Assembly (NCBI GenBank): GCA_028710895.1
Contig: JAQTTH010000017.1
Location: 1-64,000, forward strand
DNA length: 64,000 nt
From: Paludibacter sp.
GTDB taxonomy: Bacteria; Bacteroidota; Bacteroidia; Bacteroidales; Paludibacteraceae
Direction: 5' to 3'
In this document: piece by piece, positions 18,610 through 28,426 of the stretch
Position numbering within the stretch: position 1 is the stretch's first letter
Layout of the letters: each line of letters begins with the position of its first letter
Position numbers and translations under genes: made by a program
The notes under the pieces: model-generated
Databases searched by the model: none
What the model was told of the DNA's origin: nothing
The model's input: the letters and a program-made list of their open reading frames with translations, nothing else

Positions 18610-20259
18610 ATGCAATTATTCGATAGAACATTAGGGGATTGGCTCGAGTACTGGGCAGCCGAAACTCCCGACCATGAATACATAGTTTATTCAGATAGAA
18701 ATCTGCGCTTTAGCTGGGCGGCTTTCAACGAGCGTGTCGACAATATGGCAAAGGGACTGTTGTCGATTGGTGTTGCTAAAGGTTCGCACGTAGGAATCTG
18801 GGCCCAAAATGTGCCCGATTGGTTGACATTTCTCTATGCTTGCGCCAAAATTGGTGCTGTGGCCGTTACAGTAAATACAAGCTACAAAGACCATGAGCTG
18901 GCTTTTGTACTCGAAAATTCCGATATGCATACACTTTGTATTACGGATGGTGTTTCGGGTAGCGATTATATTGAAATGATATACTCACTGGTGCCAGAGC
19001 TAAAAACTCAACAACGCGGCCATCTGAAATCTGAACGATTTCCCGAACTCAACAACGTTGTCTATATCGGGCAGGAAAAACATCGGGGAATGTACAATAC
19101 AGCCGAAGTACTTTTGCTTGGAAGCAATCAACACGATGAAGAGTTTCTCAGGATAAAGAAATCAGTTGATTGCCACGACGTTGTGAATATGCAATATACA
19201 TCGGGCACCACCGGATTTCCTAAAGGAGTTATGCTTTCGCACCACAACATTGCCAACAACGGTTATCTCACGGGTGAACATATGAAGTTTACTCAGGAAG
19301 ATAAGCTGTGTGTTTGTGTACCTTTGTTTCACTGTTTTGGGGTGGTGCTGGCTACCATGAATTGTTTAACCCATGGCTGTACGCAGGTGATGGTCGAAAA
19401 ATTCGATCCGCTTATTACCCTGGCTTCTATCCATAAAGAACGTTGCACGGCCGTGTATGGCGTGCCTACCATGTTCATTGCTGAACTGAATCACCCCATG
19501 TTCGATTTGTTCGATATGCGGTCGCTGCGTACCGGAATTATGGCCGGAGCATTGTGTCCGATAGAGTTGATGCGTCAGGTGAACGAAAAAATGTACCTGG
19601 ACATTACCAGTGTGTACGGACTTACCGAGACTTCGCCCGGTATGACGCAAACCCGCCTTGAAGATTCATTCGAAGTGCGTTGCACAACTGTGGGAAGCAA
19701 TTATGAGTTTACCGAAGTAGCTGTTATCAATCCTGAAACTGGTGAAATCTGTCCCGATGGAGTGCAGGGCGAGATGTGTTGTCGGGGTTATAATGTCATG
19801 AAGGGATATTATAAGAATCCTCATGCAACTTCGGAGGTGATTGATATAAACGGATACCTGCATTCGGGCGATTTAGGCGTAAAAGACCCTGATGGTAATT
19901 ACCGCATAACCGGGCGCATCAAAGATATGATTATCCGGGGTGGTGAGAATATCTCACCGCGCGAAATTGAAGAGTTTCTGTATCATATGCCGGGAGTAAA
20001 AGATGCTCAGGTGGTGGCCATTGCTTCGCCGAAATACGGTGAGGATGTGGGTGTATTTGTCATACCACATGCAGGCGTTGAACTAACTCCCGAGGATGTG
20101 CGCGATTTCTGTAAAGATAAGATAGCCCGTTACAAAATACCGCGCTATGTTTTCTTTGTGCCCGAATATCCATTGACAGGTAGCGGTAAAATCCAAAAAT
20201 TTAAACTCCGCGAAATGGCTTTGGAGATATGCAATGAGCAGGGAGTGGAGATAGTTTAG
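18610..20259 (+). CDS. AMP-binding acyl-CoA synthetase
   Basis: Activates a carboxylic acid through an acyl-adenylate to acyl-CoA. It has 549 residues. The signature P-loop is [18 protein letters not shown] near residue 196-213. Also visible are [24 protein letters not shown] with the conserved Asp, [20 protein letters not shown] (hinge), and [15 protein letters not shown] with the catalytic C-terminal Lys. The chain length of the substrate cannot be read from sequence; medium- or long-chain fatty acids are likely. The XRE-cupin gene upstream is its probable regulator. Confidence 0.92.
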   Translation: MQLFDRTLGDWLEYWAAETPDHEYIVYSDRNLRFSWAAFNERVDNMAKGLLSIGVAKGSHVGIWAQNVPDWLTFLYACAKIGAVAVTVNTSYKDHELAFVLENSDMHTLCITDGVSGSDYIEMIYSLVPELKTQQRGHLKSERFPELNNVVYIGQEKHRGMYNTAEVLLLGSNQHDEEFLRIKKSVDCHDVVNMQYTSGTTGFPKGVMLSHHNIANNGYLTGEHMKFTQEDKLCVCVPLFHCFGVVLATMNCLTHGCTQVMVEKFDPLITLASIHKERCTAVYGVPTMFIAELNHPMFDLFDMRSLRTGIMAGALCPIELMRQVNEKMYLDITSVYGLTETSPGMTQTRLEDSFEVRCTTVGSNYEFTEVAVINPETGEICPDGVQGEMCCRGYNVMKGYYKNPHATSEVIDINGYLHSGDLGVKDPDGNYRITGRIKDMIIRGGENISPREIEEFLYHMPGVKDAQVVAIASPKYGEDVGVFVIPHAGVELTPEDVRDFCKDKIARYKIPRYVFFVPEYPLTGSGKIQKFKLREMALEICNEQGVEIV

Positions 20260-20332
20260 TAGGTAATGTCAAGGCGGTAAAGCTTCTGAGTCGGTGTATG
20301 TGTCACTTGTTCCCTGATGGGAGTTATGAAGA

Positions 20333-20373
20333 AAAAATGCCCTGTGAGCAAACGGTCTTGCAGGGTATTTTTG
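20333..20373 (+). terminator. Terminator after the acyl-CoA synthetase gene
   Basis: Stem AAATGCCCTG/CAGGGTATTT (one G-U pair) with a TTTTTG tail. Confidence 0.65.
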
Positions 20374-20482
20374 TTTGCGGATGTCCTGACTCAAATAATG
20401 TTTATTTTAGTGTCAATTGCTTGTTTATCAGATTTATACTGTTTAATGTGTGCGGGCGTTGTTATTTTTCCATATTTTTTGC

Positions 20483-20490
20483 TATTTTTG
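20483..20490 (+). promoter_or_regulatory. -7 box TATTTTTG for the methyltransferase gene
   Basis: TAnnTTTG match 20 bases before the ATG at 20511. It supports the short start and excludes the longer reading from 20298. Confidence 0.55.
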
Positions 20491-20510
20491 TTCTCTATAA
20501 GCCTTATTGC

Positions 20511-21290
20511 ATGAATCATTTCCGCGTACTGTATAAGTATCTTTGTCATTTTATTACGGCCCGCAATACCGGCGGATATGGAGTACATTCTCCTTTTCTT
20601 TTTCAGTTTACCCGTTTTGTTTTGAGAGAAAAACATGCATTTTACTCATTTCAGTCTATCGAAAATCTTCGGTCGGCTTTGCGTAAAGATAACCGGGAAG
20701 TGCATATTACCGATTTTGGAACTGGAACAGACCGCTCGGAAACTATATCCCGGATTCTGGCGAAAGCGGTGCAGTCGCCTAAATACAGTCAATTACTGTT
20801 TCGGATAATTCACTATTTTAAGGCTCAGCACATACTGGAACTGGGCACTTCGCTCGGAATTACAACTGCTTATCTGGCATCTGTATCTTCGGATAGTGAA
20901 TGTGTAAGTCTGGAAGGAAGCCCTGAAATAGCTGCTGTGGCAAAAGAAAACCTGCGAAAACTCAAACTTTCTAATGTTGAGATTGTTGTTGGGGATATTG
21001 ATACAACATTGGCCGATGTGCTTGCAAAAGCAGAAAAACTGGATTTTGTGTATTTTGATGCCAACCATCGCTCGGAGGCTGTTTTAAACTTTTTTAAGCA
21101 GTGTTTGCCCAAAGCACATAAACAAACGGTTATGGTTTTCGATGATATTTACTGGTCGGATGATATGGAGCATGCCTGGGACGAAATAAAAAGCCATCCG
21201 GCAGTAAACTCCACGATTGATCTGTTTCAGTTGGGAATTGTGTTTTTCAACGACGATTTGCACAAGAAGCATTATAAAATGAGGTATTGA
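20511..21290 (+). CDS. O-methyltransferase-like SAM-dependent methyltransferase
   Basis: Protein of 259 residues from the ATG at 20511. The N-terminus RNTGGYGVHSPFLFQFTRFV is a segment I associate with Bacteroidota methyltransferases. The SAM-binding core shows ILELGTSLGITTAYLASV (motif I), then CVSLEGSPEIAAVAKENL, and KLDFVYFDANHRSEAVLNFF. The substrate is unknown. It lies 52 bases upstream of the cobalamin adenosyltransferase gene. Confidence 0.8.
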   Translation: MNHFRVLYKYLCHFITARNTGGYGVHSPFLFQFTRFVLREKHAFYSFQSIENLRSALRKDNREVHITDFGTGTDRSETISRILAKAVQSPKYSQLLFRIIHYFKAQHILELGTSLGITTAYLASVSSDSECVSLEGSPEIAAVAKENLRKLKLSNVEIVVGDIDTTLADVLAKAEKLDFVYFDANHRSEAVLNFFKQCLPKAHKQTVMVFDDIYWSDDMEHAWDEIKSHPAVNSTIDLFQLGIVFFNDDLHKKHYKMRY

Positions 21291-21342
21291 TGTGTAATTG
21301 TGCAGTCTGGCAATTATATCGAAAAAATTAAAAGAAAAACAA

Positions 21343-21894
21343 ATGAAATTATATACAAAAACAGGCGATGAGGGACAAACCGGATTAATTGGTGGAACCC
21401 GCGTAGCCAAAAATGATATTCGCATTGAAGCTTATGGAACTGTAGATGAGTTAAACTCATTTATCGGGCTGCTTACAACTTATCCGATGAGTGAGTTGGA
21501 TATCCCTTTCCTCAGAAGTATTCAGAATAACCTGTTCGTTATTGGGTCGCATTTGGCTACCGACACTCAAAAAGTGGAGTTGAACAAGGCTTCGGTGTTG
21601 AGCGACGACAGTATTTCGAAAATTGAAGCAGAAATTGACCGTTTGGATGCAACTTTACCGGCTCTTACGGCATTTATTCTTCCGGGAGGCTCGCAGTCAG
21701 GATCTTTGGCTCATATTTGCCGCACAGTCACCCGACGTGTGGAACGTCGGCTTTTTGACTTGGACGGAGCTTATAGTGTTGATAAACAAATAATTGTGTA
21801 TATTAATCGTTTGTCCGATTATTTCTTCATTTTGTCGCGTTACCTAACCTTAACATCTGACTGTGAAGAAATTTGTTGGAAAAAGCAGGAATAA
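21343..21894 (+). CDS. Cob(I)alamin adenosyltransferase, PduO type
   Basis: Converts cob(I)alamin and ATP to adenosylcobalamin. It has 183 residues from MKLYTKTGD at 21343. Family motifs are YTKTGDEGQTGLIGGTRVAK (ATP-binding N-terminus), IEAYGTVDELNSFIG, and CRTVTRRVERRLF followed by INRLSDYFFILSRY. It probably shares a transcript with the methyltransferase upstream. No B12-dependent enzyme or B12 riboswitch was seen in this window. Confidence 0.93.
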   Translation: MKLYTKTGDEGQTGLIGGTRVAKNDIRIEAYGTVDELNSFIGLLTTYPMSELDIPFLRSIQNNLFVIGSHLATDTQKVELNKASVLSDDSISKIEAEIDRLDATLPALTAFILPGGSQSGSLAHICRTVTRRVERRLFDLDGAYSVDKQIIVYINRLSDYFFILSRYLTLTSDCEEICWKKQE

Positions 21895-21907
21895 TAAATA
21901 AAATTCT

Positions 21908-21915
21908 TATTTTTG
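21908..21915 (+). promoter_or_regulatory. -7 box TATTTTTG for the small acidic protein
   Basis: TAnnTTTG match 57 bases before the ATG at 21972. Confidence 0.5.
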
Positions 21916-21971
21916 CACAAAAATAGAAATAATTTTACTTAACGTATTTACTTTAAAAAATTGAGCTGATT

Positions 21972-22193
21972 ATGTATTGGACATTGGAATTAGCTTCTAA
22001 AATCGAGGATGCACCCTGGCCTGCTACCAAAGATGAATTAATAGATTACGCTATGCGCTCCGGATCTCCTCTGGAAGTTATTGAAAATTTACAAGAAATT
22101 GAGGATGAAGGTGAAATCTACGAATGTATAGAAGATATCTGGCCGGATTATCCGAGTAAAGAGGACTTTTTCTTCAACGAAGAAGAGTATTAA
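21972..22193 (+). CDS. DUF2795 small acidic protein
   Basis: A 73-residue acidic protein beginning MYWTLELASKIEDAPWPATK and ending in a Glu/Asp-rich tail (EDFFFNEEEY). The segment ATKDELIDYAMRSGSPLEVIE fits the DUF2795 type, found widely and of unknown role. It has its own promoter box and is small but well conserved in Bacteroidota, so I treat it as a real gene. Confidence 0.85.
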   Translation: MYWTLELASKIEDAPWPATKDELIDYAMRSGSPLEVIENLQEIEDEGEIYECIEDIWPDYPSKEDFFFNEEEY

Positions 22194-22379
22194 ATTGTTG
22201 TTGCCTGAGGTGAGCATACTCAGATTGTTGTGAATTCTGTTTGTACTTTTTACAAAAATGTAAAGAAAAAATGTTTTCTTTGAACAATTTTTTTTCGGTT
22301 TTGTAGTTTGATAAAGGACACAATCGTTTGTTTGTATGCCTGCATGAGGTTGTGAAAGTAAAAAATATCCATAAAACCT

Positions 22380-23336
22380 ATGAGAAAAGTTGTATTAAGT
22401 GTATTGTTATCACTTCTATGCATAGGATTTGCTTTTTCACAACTGGATGTGCAGCTGAGTCAGTATATGTTTCACACATCGGAGTTTAACCCGGCAGCTA
22501 TAGGCGAAGGAAACTTAATTCAGATTACAGGACAGCACAGGATACAGTGGGTAGGTATACCCAATGCACCCCAAACAACGGTTTTTAGCATAAATTCTCC
22601 ATTGAAGATTGGAACGGGTACGAGCGGTATCGGTTTTAAATTTATGAATGACAAAGCGGGACTTTTTACCAATCAAACGGCCCACCTTCAGTATGCTTTT
22701 AAAAAGAAACTGGGAGAAGGGATGTTGAGCGTTGGGGCCGATTTGGGTTTTGTGAGCATAGGCTTTCATGGCGATAGCATAACTGCACATAAAATAAGCA
22801 TTGGTGAGTATCATAATGATTTGACCTCTGATTTGCAGATTCCGCAATTGTATGTCTCCGGCATGTCGTTTGATATGAATGTAGGTGTGTTTTATTCTAC
22901 ACCTAAATTCTATGCCGGTGTTTCATATTTGCATGTTAACGGTCCGAAAGTGGACTGGAATGAAATGCAATTCAAGCAGGTTGGAGCCTTATTCGCAACA
23001 GGTGGATACAGTTATACCATGGAAGATCCCAAATATGTTGTAAAGCCGAGCATGTTGTTTAAAACTGACTTTACTACCCTGCAATTGGATTTATCAACAA
23101 GGGTTGAGTTTAATAATAAGTATTGGGGAGGGCTTTCGTATCGTTGGGGTGATGCTGTCGTATTTTTGGCCGGTATAAACCTTGCAGGTGGATTAGGTGT
23201 CGGATATTCGTACGATTTACCCGTTTCGAAAATTATACTGGGAAGCTCGGGTTCGCACGAAATCTTGCTTACCTATAGTTTTGAATATGTTTTTGGAAAG
23301 AGAACAAGCAAATTTAAAAGCATAAGAATATTATAA
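22380..23336 (+). CDS. porP: Type IX secretion membrane protein PorP/SprF
   Basis: Outer-membrane barrel of 318 residues in the PorP/SprF family, which anchors type IX secretion and gliding components. It has a signal peptide (ending AFSQLD). The family opening QLSQYMFHTSEFNPAAIG and RIQWVGIPNAPQTT are diagnostic, followed by regular barrel strands. It stands directly before gldKLMN, the usual order. Confidence 0.95.
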   Translation: MRKVVLSVLLSLLCIGFAFSQLDVQLSQYMFHTSEFNPAAIGEGNLIQITGQHRIQWVGIPNAPQTTVFSINSPLKIGTGTSGIGFKFMNDKAGLFTNQTAHLQYAFKKKLGEGMLSVGADLGFVSIGFHGDSITAHKISIGEYHNDLTSDLQIPQLYVSGMSFDMNVGVFYSTPKFYAGVSYLHVNGPKVDWNEMQFKQVGALFATGGYSYTMEDPKYVVKPSMLFKTDFTTLQLDLSTRVEFNNKYWGGLSYRWGDAVVFLAGINLAGGLGVGYSYDLPVSKIILGSSGSHEILLTYSFEYVFGKRTSKFKSIRIL

Positions 23337-23418
23337 TAAACCCGTTCCGGCGGATTGAAAAATAGAATCAAATTAAAGGAATCATAGTTTTTTATTTCAA
23401 TAAATAAATTGCATAATA

Positions 23419-24783
23419 ATGAAAATTAAACTGCCAATAATAGCATTGACTCTGATGTTTGTTGCATGTAACAAACCTACAGGTGAAGTAACAGGTCTGC
23501 ATACAAACGATGCGTTTGTTGAAGCTCAACCTTATGGCATGGTGTTTATCAAAAGGGGGTCATTTATGATGGGTCCTAATGATCAATCGGCCATTAGTGC
23601 TAATCGCGATAAGTCGGTAAATGTGTCGGTTGATGCGTTTTGGATGGATGAAACCGAGATTACCAACGACAAATACAAGCAGTTTGTTTACTGGGTTCGA
23701 GATTCTATCGCTTTACGTTCGCTGGTTATAGCAGGGAAGGATGAATTCCGTATGAAAACGAAGAATGAAACCGATGAGGCTGCACCGGAAGTTGCCAGAT
23801 TGAACTGGAATACTAAAAACTTGTGGAGTTCTAAAGATGCTGAAGTAAAGGAAATTCTTCAGGCTTTATACTACGATGATAATAGCGCATTAGGATTCAA
23901 AAAACAAATTGATCCGGGTAAACTTCGTTATAAATATGAATGGATAAACTACGATCAGGCAGCTCTGCCACGTAATAAATATAATGTGAATACGGGTGCC
24001 TATCCTGCTAATGCAATGGCTCGTGTTGATACATCGTACATTGAAGATGGTATTATTGTAAATAAAACGATTGAAAGAAAACTGGTTTCAAGAAAAGACC
24101 TTGTTTCAACTCGCATTGTAAATGTATATCCTGATACTATTATGTGGTTGCGCGATTTCCAATATTCGTATAATGACCCTAAAATGCGTATGTACTTCTC
24201 TCATCCCGGATTTGCTAACTACCCGGTTGTTGGCGTTACCTGGGAACAGGCGCAGGCATTTTGTCAATGGCGTACACAGCTATTTAATAGCTCGCATGCA
24301 CTTGGTGGTCAGGATTATCGCTTGCCAACAGCGGCCGAATGGGAATATGCAGCCCGTGGTGGAAGGAAAATGGCACTATATCCATGGGGTGGTAACTACG
24401 TAAGAGATAAAAAAGGCTGTTATTTGGCTAATTTCAAACCAATGCGTGGTAGTTATACTGATGACGAGGGAGCTACAACTATGAAGGTAGCTAAATTTGC
24501 ACCCAATGATTTTGGTTTGTATGATATGGCCGGTAATGTGGCTGAATGGACTTCATCAGCTTGGAATGAATCTAGTAATACGCTTGTTTCAGATATGAAC
24601 CCAAGTTTTCAGTACAATGCTAAAAATAGTGACCCTGATGTGTTGAAACGAAAAGTAATAAAAGGTGGTTCATGGAAAGACATAGCTTATTATTTGCAAT
24701 GTGGCGTTAGAACCTATGAATACCAGAACGAAAGTCGTCCATACATTGGATTTAGATGTGTTCGCTCTTATAACGGTGAATAA
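23419..24783 (+). CDS. gldK: Gliding motility / type IX secretion lipoprotein GldK
   Basis: Lipoprotein of 454 residues (lipobox MFVACNK, Cys near 17) with a formylglycine-generating-enzyme-like fold. Visible segments are GMVFIKRGSFMMGPND, WMDETEITNDKYKQF, PVVGVTWEQAQAFCQWR, RLPTAAEWEYAARGG, GLYDMAGNVAEWTSS and YIGFRCVRS. GldK forms the periplasmic ring with GldN at the type IX trans-envelope complex. It is the first of four contiguous gld genes. Confidence 0.95.
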   Translation: MKIKLPIIALTLMFVACNKPTGEVTGLHTNDAFVEAQPYGMVFIKRGSFMMGPNDQSAISANRDKSVNVSVDAFWMDETEITNDKYKQFVYWVRDSIALRSLVIAGKDEFRMKTKNETDEAAPEVARLNWNTKNLWSSKDAEVKEILQALYYDDNSALGFKKQIDPGKLRYKYEWINYDQAALPRNKYNVNTGAYPANAMARVDTSYIEDGIIVNKTIERKLVSRKDLVSTRIVNVYPDTIMWLRDFQYSYNDPKMRMYFSHPGFANYPVVGVTWEQAQAFCQWRTQLFNSSHALGGQDYRLPTAAEWEYAARGGRKMALYPWGGNYVRDKKGCYLANFKPMRGSYTDDEGATTMKVAKFAPNDFGLYDMAGNVAEWTSSAWNESSNTLVSDMNPSFQYNAKNSDPDVLKRKVIKGGSWKDIAYYLQCGVRTYEYQNESRPYIGFRCVRSYNGE

Positions 24784-24823
24784 TTGGTAGGTTTTATTTT
24801 GAAAAGTATTTATTAGGAATATT

Positions 24824-25708
24824 ATGTCAGCAGAAGAAACGAAATTTGATATTTGGTGGAATTCGCCCTCTGTACGCAGAATGGTCGGAATCATATATAG
24901 TTTAGGTGCGTCCGTTGTTATTATTGGTGCCATGTTCAAAATTCTTCACTTGCAGTTTGCGAGCGAAGTACTTGGAACCGGAATGACAGTTGAAGCAGTA
25001 CTGTTTGCGTTGGGAATTTTTGACAAACCCCACAAAGAGTATGAGTGGGATAAAATTTTCCATTTTGAACAAGGTGTCATGCACCAATTGTCTGGTAATA
25101 CAGGGTCGCTTTCTGCCGTTAATGGAGGAGGTGGAAATAAATCTATCAATTACACTGAATCTATCAGCGATGAAGATGTTGTGAAACTTTCAGATGGTAT
25201 AAAAAATCTGAGTAATACAGCGCAGCAACTTACCGGCCTTACAAATGCTGTTGGAGCAACTGAAGCTTATACCAAAAACATTGATGCCGCTTCTCAGATT
25301 GCCGGCAAATTTGTTCAGAGTCAGGAATCGTTGAATAGTGCTACAACCAAACTGGTTGCATCCTATCAGGGTATTTCGACCGATATGGAAGAAGTGGTAA
25401 AGAATACCCGGAATTATGACAAAAAGGTTGAAGACATTAATAAAAACCTTGCTTCCATAAATTCTATTTATGAGCTACAGTTGAAAAATATTCAAACTCA
25501 GACCGAAGGACTAACTACACAAACCGATCAGGTACGACAGATAAGTGCACAGCTTGAAGCAATTGTATCAGATACCTTGAAAATGAAAGTGTCTAACGAG
25601 TTGGCAACTGCTGAGATTGAGAAATACAAAGATGGAACAGTAAAATTGTCGAAACAAATTACTGATTTGAATCAGGTTTATGGAAATATGCTAAATGCAC
25701 TCAATTAA
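24824..25708 (+). CDS. gldL: Type IX secretion motor protein GldL
   Basis: Inner-membrane motor component of 294 residues. Two membrane segments are in the first 75 residues (MVGIIYSLGASVVIIGAMFK and EVLGTGMTVEAVLFALGIF), and the Lys/Glu residues near them match the proton channel role known for the family. The rest is long, helical and coiled-coil-like (ESLNSATTKLVASYQGISTD and onward). It lies 40 bases after gldK. Confidence 0.94.
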   Translation: MSAEETKFDIWWNSPSVRRMVGIIYSLGASVVIIGAMFKILHLQFASEVLGTGMTVEAVLFALGIFDKPHKEYEWDKIFHFEQGVMHQLSGNTGSLSAVNGGGGNKSINYTESISDEDVVKLSDGIKNLSNTAQQLTGLTNAVGATEAYTKNIDAASQIAGKFVQSQESLNSATTKLVASYQGISTDMEEVVKNTRNYDKKVEDINKNLASINSIYELQLKNIQTQTEGLTTQTDQVRQISAQLEAIVSDTLKMKVSNELATAEIEKYKDGTVKLSKQITDLNQVYGNMLNALN

Positions 25709-25780
25709 TTGTTTATATTTTAATTTACAGCTAATCTGATTTAATAGCAGGTTGACCAAATTTCACAAACAGATATTTTA

Positions 25781-27304
25781 ATGAGTGGAGCTAAAAATTG
25801 TCCGGAAACGCCTAGGCAAAAAATGATAGGTATGATGTATTTAGTGCTGACAGCCATGTTAGCATTGAATGTGTCGAGCAGTATTTTAGAGGGATTTACG
25901 ATGGTTGATAATAGTTTACATGCAACTATAGAATCGGCCAATATACGAAATCAATCCCAGTATGCTGATTTTCGGGAGATGGAAAAGAAAAATCCTAAAA
26001 AAGTGCACGAATGGTTAGTGCTTGCAGCTGAAGTTAAGAAGAGATCGGATGATTTATATAATTACATTGAGAAATTTAAAGTTGATCTTGTAAAGTTGGC
26101 TGATGAAAAAGGTGCTAATGATAGCGCCTACGTAAAGCAGATTATTGCAAAAGATAATCTTGACAAAGCAGGGCAATATGGAATTATAGGCGGACACGGG
26201 AAGGAACTTAAAAATAAAATAGATAGTTATAGCAAGTTTTTGGTAGATCTTTCAGCAGATCCGGTAAAGAAAAATATGTATAAATCTATTTTTTCAACGG
26301 CAAATTCGAAAGACGGTAAGCCCTGGGAAAGTACCATGTTTGAAATGATGCCGGTTGCGGCTGTAGTTACAGTGATGACCAAATATCAAAGTGACATTCG
26401 TGCTTCGGAGGCAGAAATAGTTCAATATTTAAAGGCTCAGACTGATGCATCGGATTTCAGGGTAAATAAAATTGAAGCTCTTGTAATTCCTGATTCAAGA
26501 TATGTAATAAAAGGAGACAGATATCGGGCAAGGATTGTTCTATCGGCGGTTGATTCTACGGCAAAACCAAGTTATTCAGTAAATGGCTCCTCTTTGGCAG
26601 CTAATGGTGTGTACGAAGTTGGTTGTGGTGTTGCAGGTCAAAAATCTTATTCGGGGCAGATTTCTATTCCTGGTAATGATGGAATTGTTCGATCGTATAA
26701 ATTTAAGGGTGATTATTTGGTTGGGGAGCCAACAGCAACAATGTCAAACGAAGATTTGAATGTCGTATATCGTGGTATTGATAACAAATTCAGTATCTCT
26801 GTGCCGGGAGTTGCTGCTACAAACATTAGCATTAGCGTTGATGGTGGTACATCTGCACTGAAAGCTCCTGGTAAGTTTATTATTCGTCCGTCAAGAGATG
26901 GAGAAATAAAAATAAATGTATTTGCCAAAATAGATAAGAAGCAATTGCAAATGGGGTCCAGTGTGTATCGTGTAAAATACCTTCCGGATCCAAAAGCATT
27001 TATTCAATCCAGCGATGCAAGTGCAAAATTATCAAGAGGTGGTTTTATGACACCGGCCGCATTGAGAAGTTCATCCATTATTGCCAGTTATGGTGGTGAT
27101 GAACTGGTAAAAGCAAATTTCAGGGTTCTTTCATTTACAATGATTGCAAGAGGTGTTGCACCGTTACAAGTTTCAGGATCTCGAATGAGTCCAAACTTTA
27201 TTGATAAACTCCTGAAAGGGGATATCTTGATGATAAGCAATATCAAAGCGGAAGGTCCTGATCTCAGACCAAGAGATTTAGGTTCAATAAGTATTCAACT
27301 ATAA
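25781..27304 (+). CDS. gldM: Type IX secretion motor protein GldM
   Basis: Partner of GldL: one N-terminal membrane helix (QKMIGMMYLVLTAMLALNVS) and a large periplasmic region of beta-domains that transmits torque to the GldK-GldN ring. It has 507 residues, near the usual size. SSSILEGFTMVDNSLHATIE after the helix is typical. It is 72 bases after gldL and 30 before gldN. Confidence 0.95.
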   Translation: MSGAKNCPETPRQKMIGMMYLVLTAMLALNVSSSILEGFTMVDNSLHATIESANIRNQSQYADFREMEKKNPKKVHEWLVLAAEVKKRSDDLYNYIEKFKVDLVKLADEKGANDSAYVKQIIAKDNLDKAGQYGIIGGHGKELKNKIDSYSKFLVDLSADPVKKNMYKSIFSTANSKDGKPWESTMFEMMPVAAVVTVMTKYQSDIRASEAEIVQYLKAQTDASDFRVNKIEALVIPDSRYVIKGDRYRARIVLSAVDSTAKPSYSVNGSSLAANGVYEVGCGVAGQKSYSGQISIPGNDGIVRSYKFKGDYLVGEPTATMSNEDLNVVYRGIDNKFSISVPGVAATNISISVDGGTSALKAPGKFIIRPSRDGEIKINVFAKIDKKQLQMGSSVYRVKYLPDPKAFIQSSDASAKLSRGGFMTPAALRSSSIIASYGGDELVKANFRVLSFTMIARGVAPLQVSGSRMSPNFIDKLLKGDILMISNIKAEGPDLRPRDLGSISIQL

Positions 27305-27333
27305 GTATATAATTCAAAAATAAATATGATAAT

Positions 27334-28269
27334 ATGAAAAAATATTGGATTGTTTCTTTCTTAATATTTCAGTCTGTCTCATTTAATATTCTGCAAGCAC
27401 AGTTAACTCCTGTTCCATTTTTCAATAAGAATGGTACTGAGGCTATTCAAACTACTGCTATGAATGCTTTGGCAGATACTATTGCTGTTGTAAATCATCG
27501 TGCCGATGATATAGTGTGGTCGCGTAAAGTGTATCGTATTATTGACATGCGCGATAAACAAAATTATCAACTGTATTTTCCGGTTGTTGCTAATGAGCAA
27601 TCTCGTAGTTTATTCAGACTGATACTTGATGCAGCTTTAAATGACTCATTGAGAGCATATGACAAAGTGCCGCGTGAAATTAGTCCATTGTACAATAATG
27701 TGATTGAGAGAGATAGCTTGCCGGGCCTTTTTGTGAGCTGTGAGCGTGATACTGTAAATAATCGTATCAATAAAACGAATCTGATTGAAAGAGATCCTAT
27801 TACCCAACAATGGGTTATTTCGAACTTTGCTTACAAAGATTATGTGAAGAATCAAATTAAGTTTCTGGTTTTGGAAGATATCTTTTTTGATAAGCATACT
27901 TCACGCCTTTATAATAAGATTATTGCTATTGCACCTATTTACACTTTAAATGAAACAAACGTAACTTTAGGAACAAGCATTGATACCTGGAGTTATTTCC
28001 AGAGTTCAGTCTTATGTTGGTTCTTGTTTGACGAATTAAGACCATTCCTGGCACGACAATTTGTTATTCCAAATGGAAATGATACTCAGCGTCTCACTTT
28101 TGATGAATATTTTGCTCAACGTCTTTATTCCAGTTATTTATTGGGTGAGAGTAATATGACGAATAGAATGATAATTCAAAGTTATGTTGATCCTGTCAAG
28201 ATAAAAAGAGAACAGCAAAAAATTGAAACAGAGTTGTTAAACTTCGAACAAGACCTTTGGGAATATTAA
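27334..28269 (+). CDS. gldN: Type IX secretion ring protein GldN
   Basis: Periplasmic ring partner of GldK, 311 residues with a signal peptide. Family segments are ADDIVWSRKVYRIIDMRDKQN, YFPVVANEQSRSLFRLI, LVLEDIFFDKHTSRLYNKII and DEYFAQRLYSSY. It is the last gene of the cluster and is followed by a strong terminator. Confidence 0.94.
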   Translation: MKKYWIVSFLIFQSVSFNILQAQLTPVPFFNKNGTEAIQTTAMNALADTIAVVNHRADDIVWSRKVYRIIDMRDKQNYQLYFPVVANEQSRSLFRLILDAALNDSLRAYDKVPREISPLYNNVIERDSLPGLFVSCERDTVNNRINKTNLIERDPITQQWVISNFAYKDYVKNQIKFLVLEDIFFDKHTSRLYNKIIAIAPIYTLNETNVTLGTSIDTWSYFQSSVLCWFLFDELRPFLARQFVIPNGNDTQRLTFDEYFAQRLYSSYLLGESNMTNRMIIQSYVDPVKIKREQQKIETELLNFEQDLWEY

Positions 28270-28291
28270 TTTCCTGAATGTATACAACTTA

Positions 28292-28339
28292 TACGATATT
28301 AAAAAAGACGGCAATTCTGTCGTCTTTTTTAATATCGTA
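28292..28339. terminator. Terminator of the porP-gldKLMN cluster
   Basis: A 19-bp perfect stem (TACGATATTAAAAAAGACG and its complement) with a 10-base loop, containing a T-run in its right arm. Confidence 0.88.
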
Positions 28340-28361
28340 ATTTTGAATCAAATTTTATAAG

Positions 28362-28369
28362 TAATTTTG
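28362..28369 (+). promoter_or_regulatory. -7 box TAATTTTG for the response regulator gene
   Basis: TAnnTTTG match 57 bases before the ATG; a second copy of the same 8-mer is at 28338-28345, in the arm of the terminator. Confidence 0.45.
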
Positions 28370-28426
28370 TACCCGATTTAGGATTCTCCGGATTAAAAAA
28401 ATATTCCCTAAATTTATTATATAACC

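Noticed and set aside
20298-20510. Longer start for the methyltransferase
   Set aside because: The extension crosses the terminator of the previous gene and the promoter box at 20483-20490.
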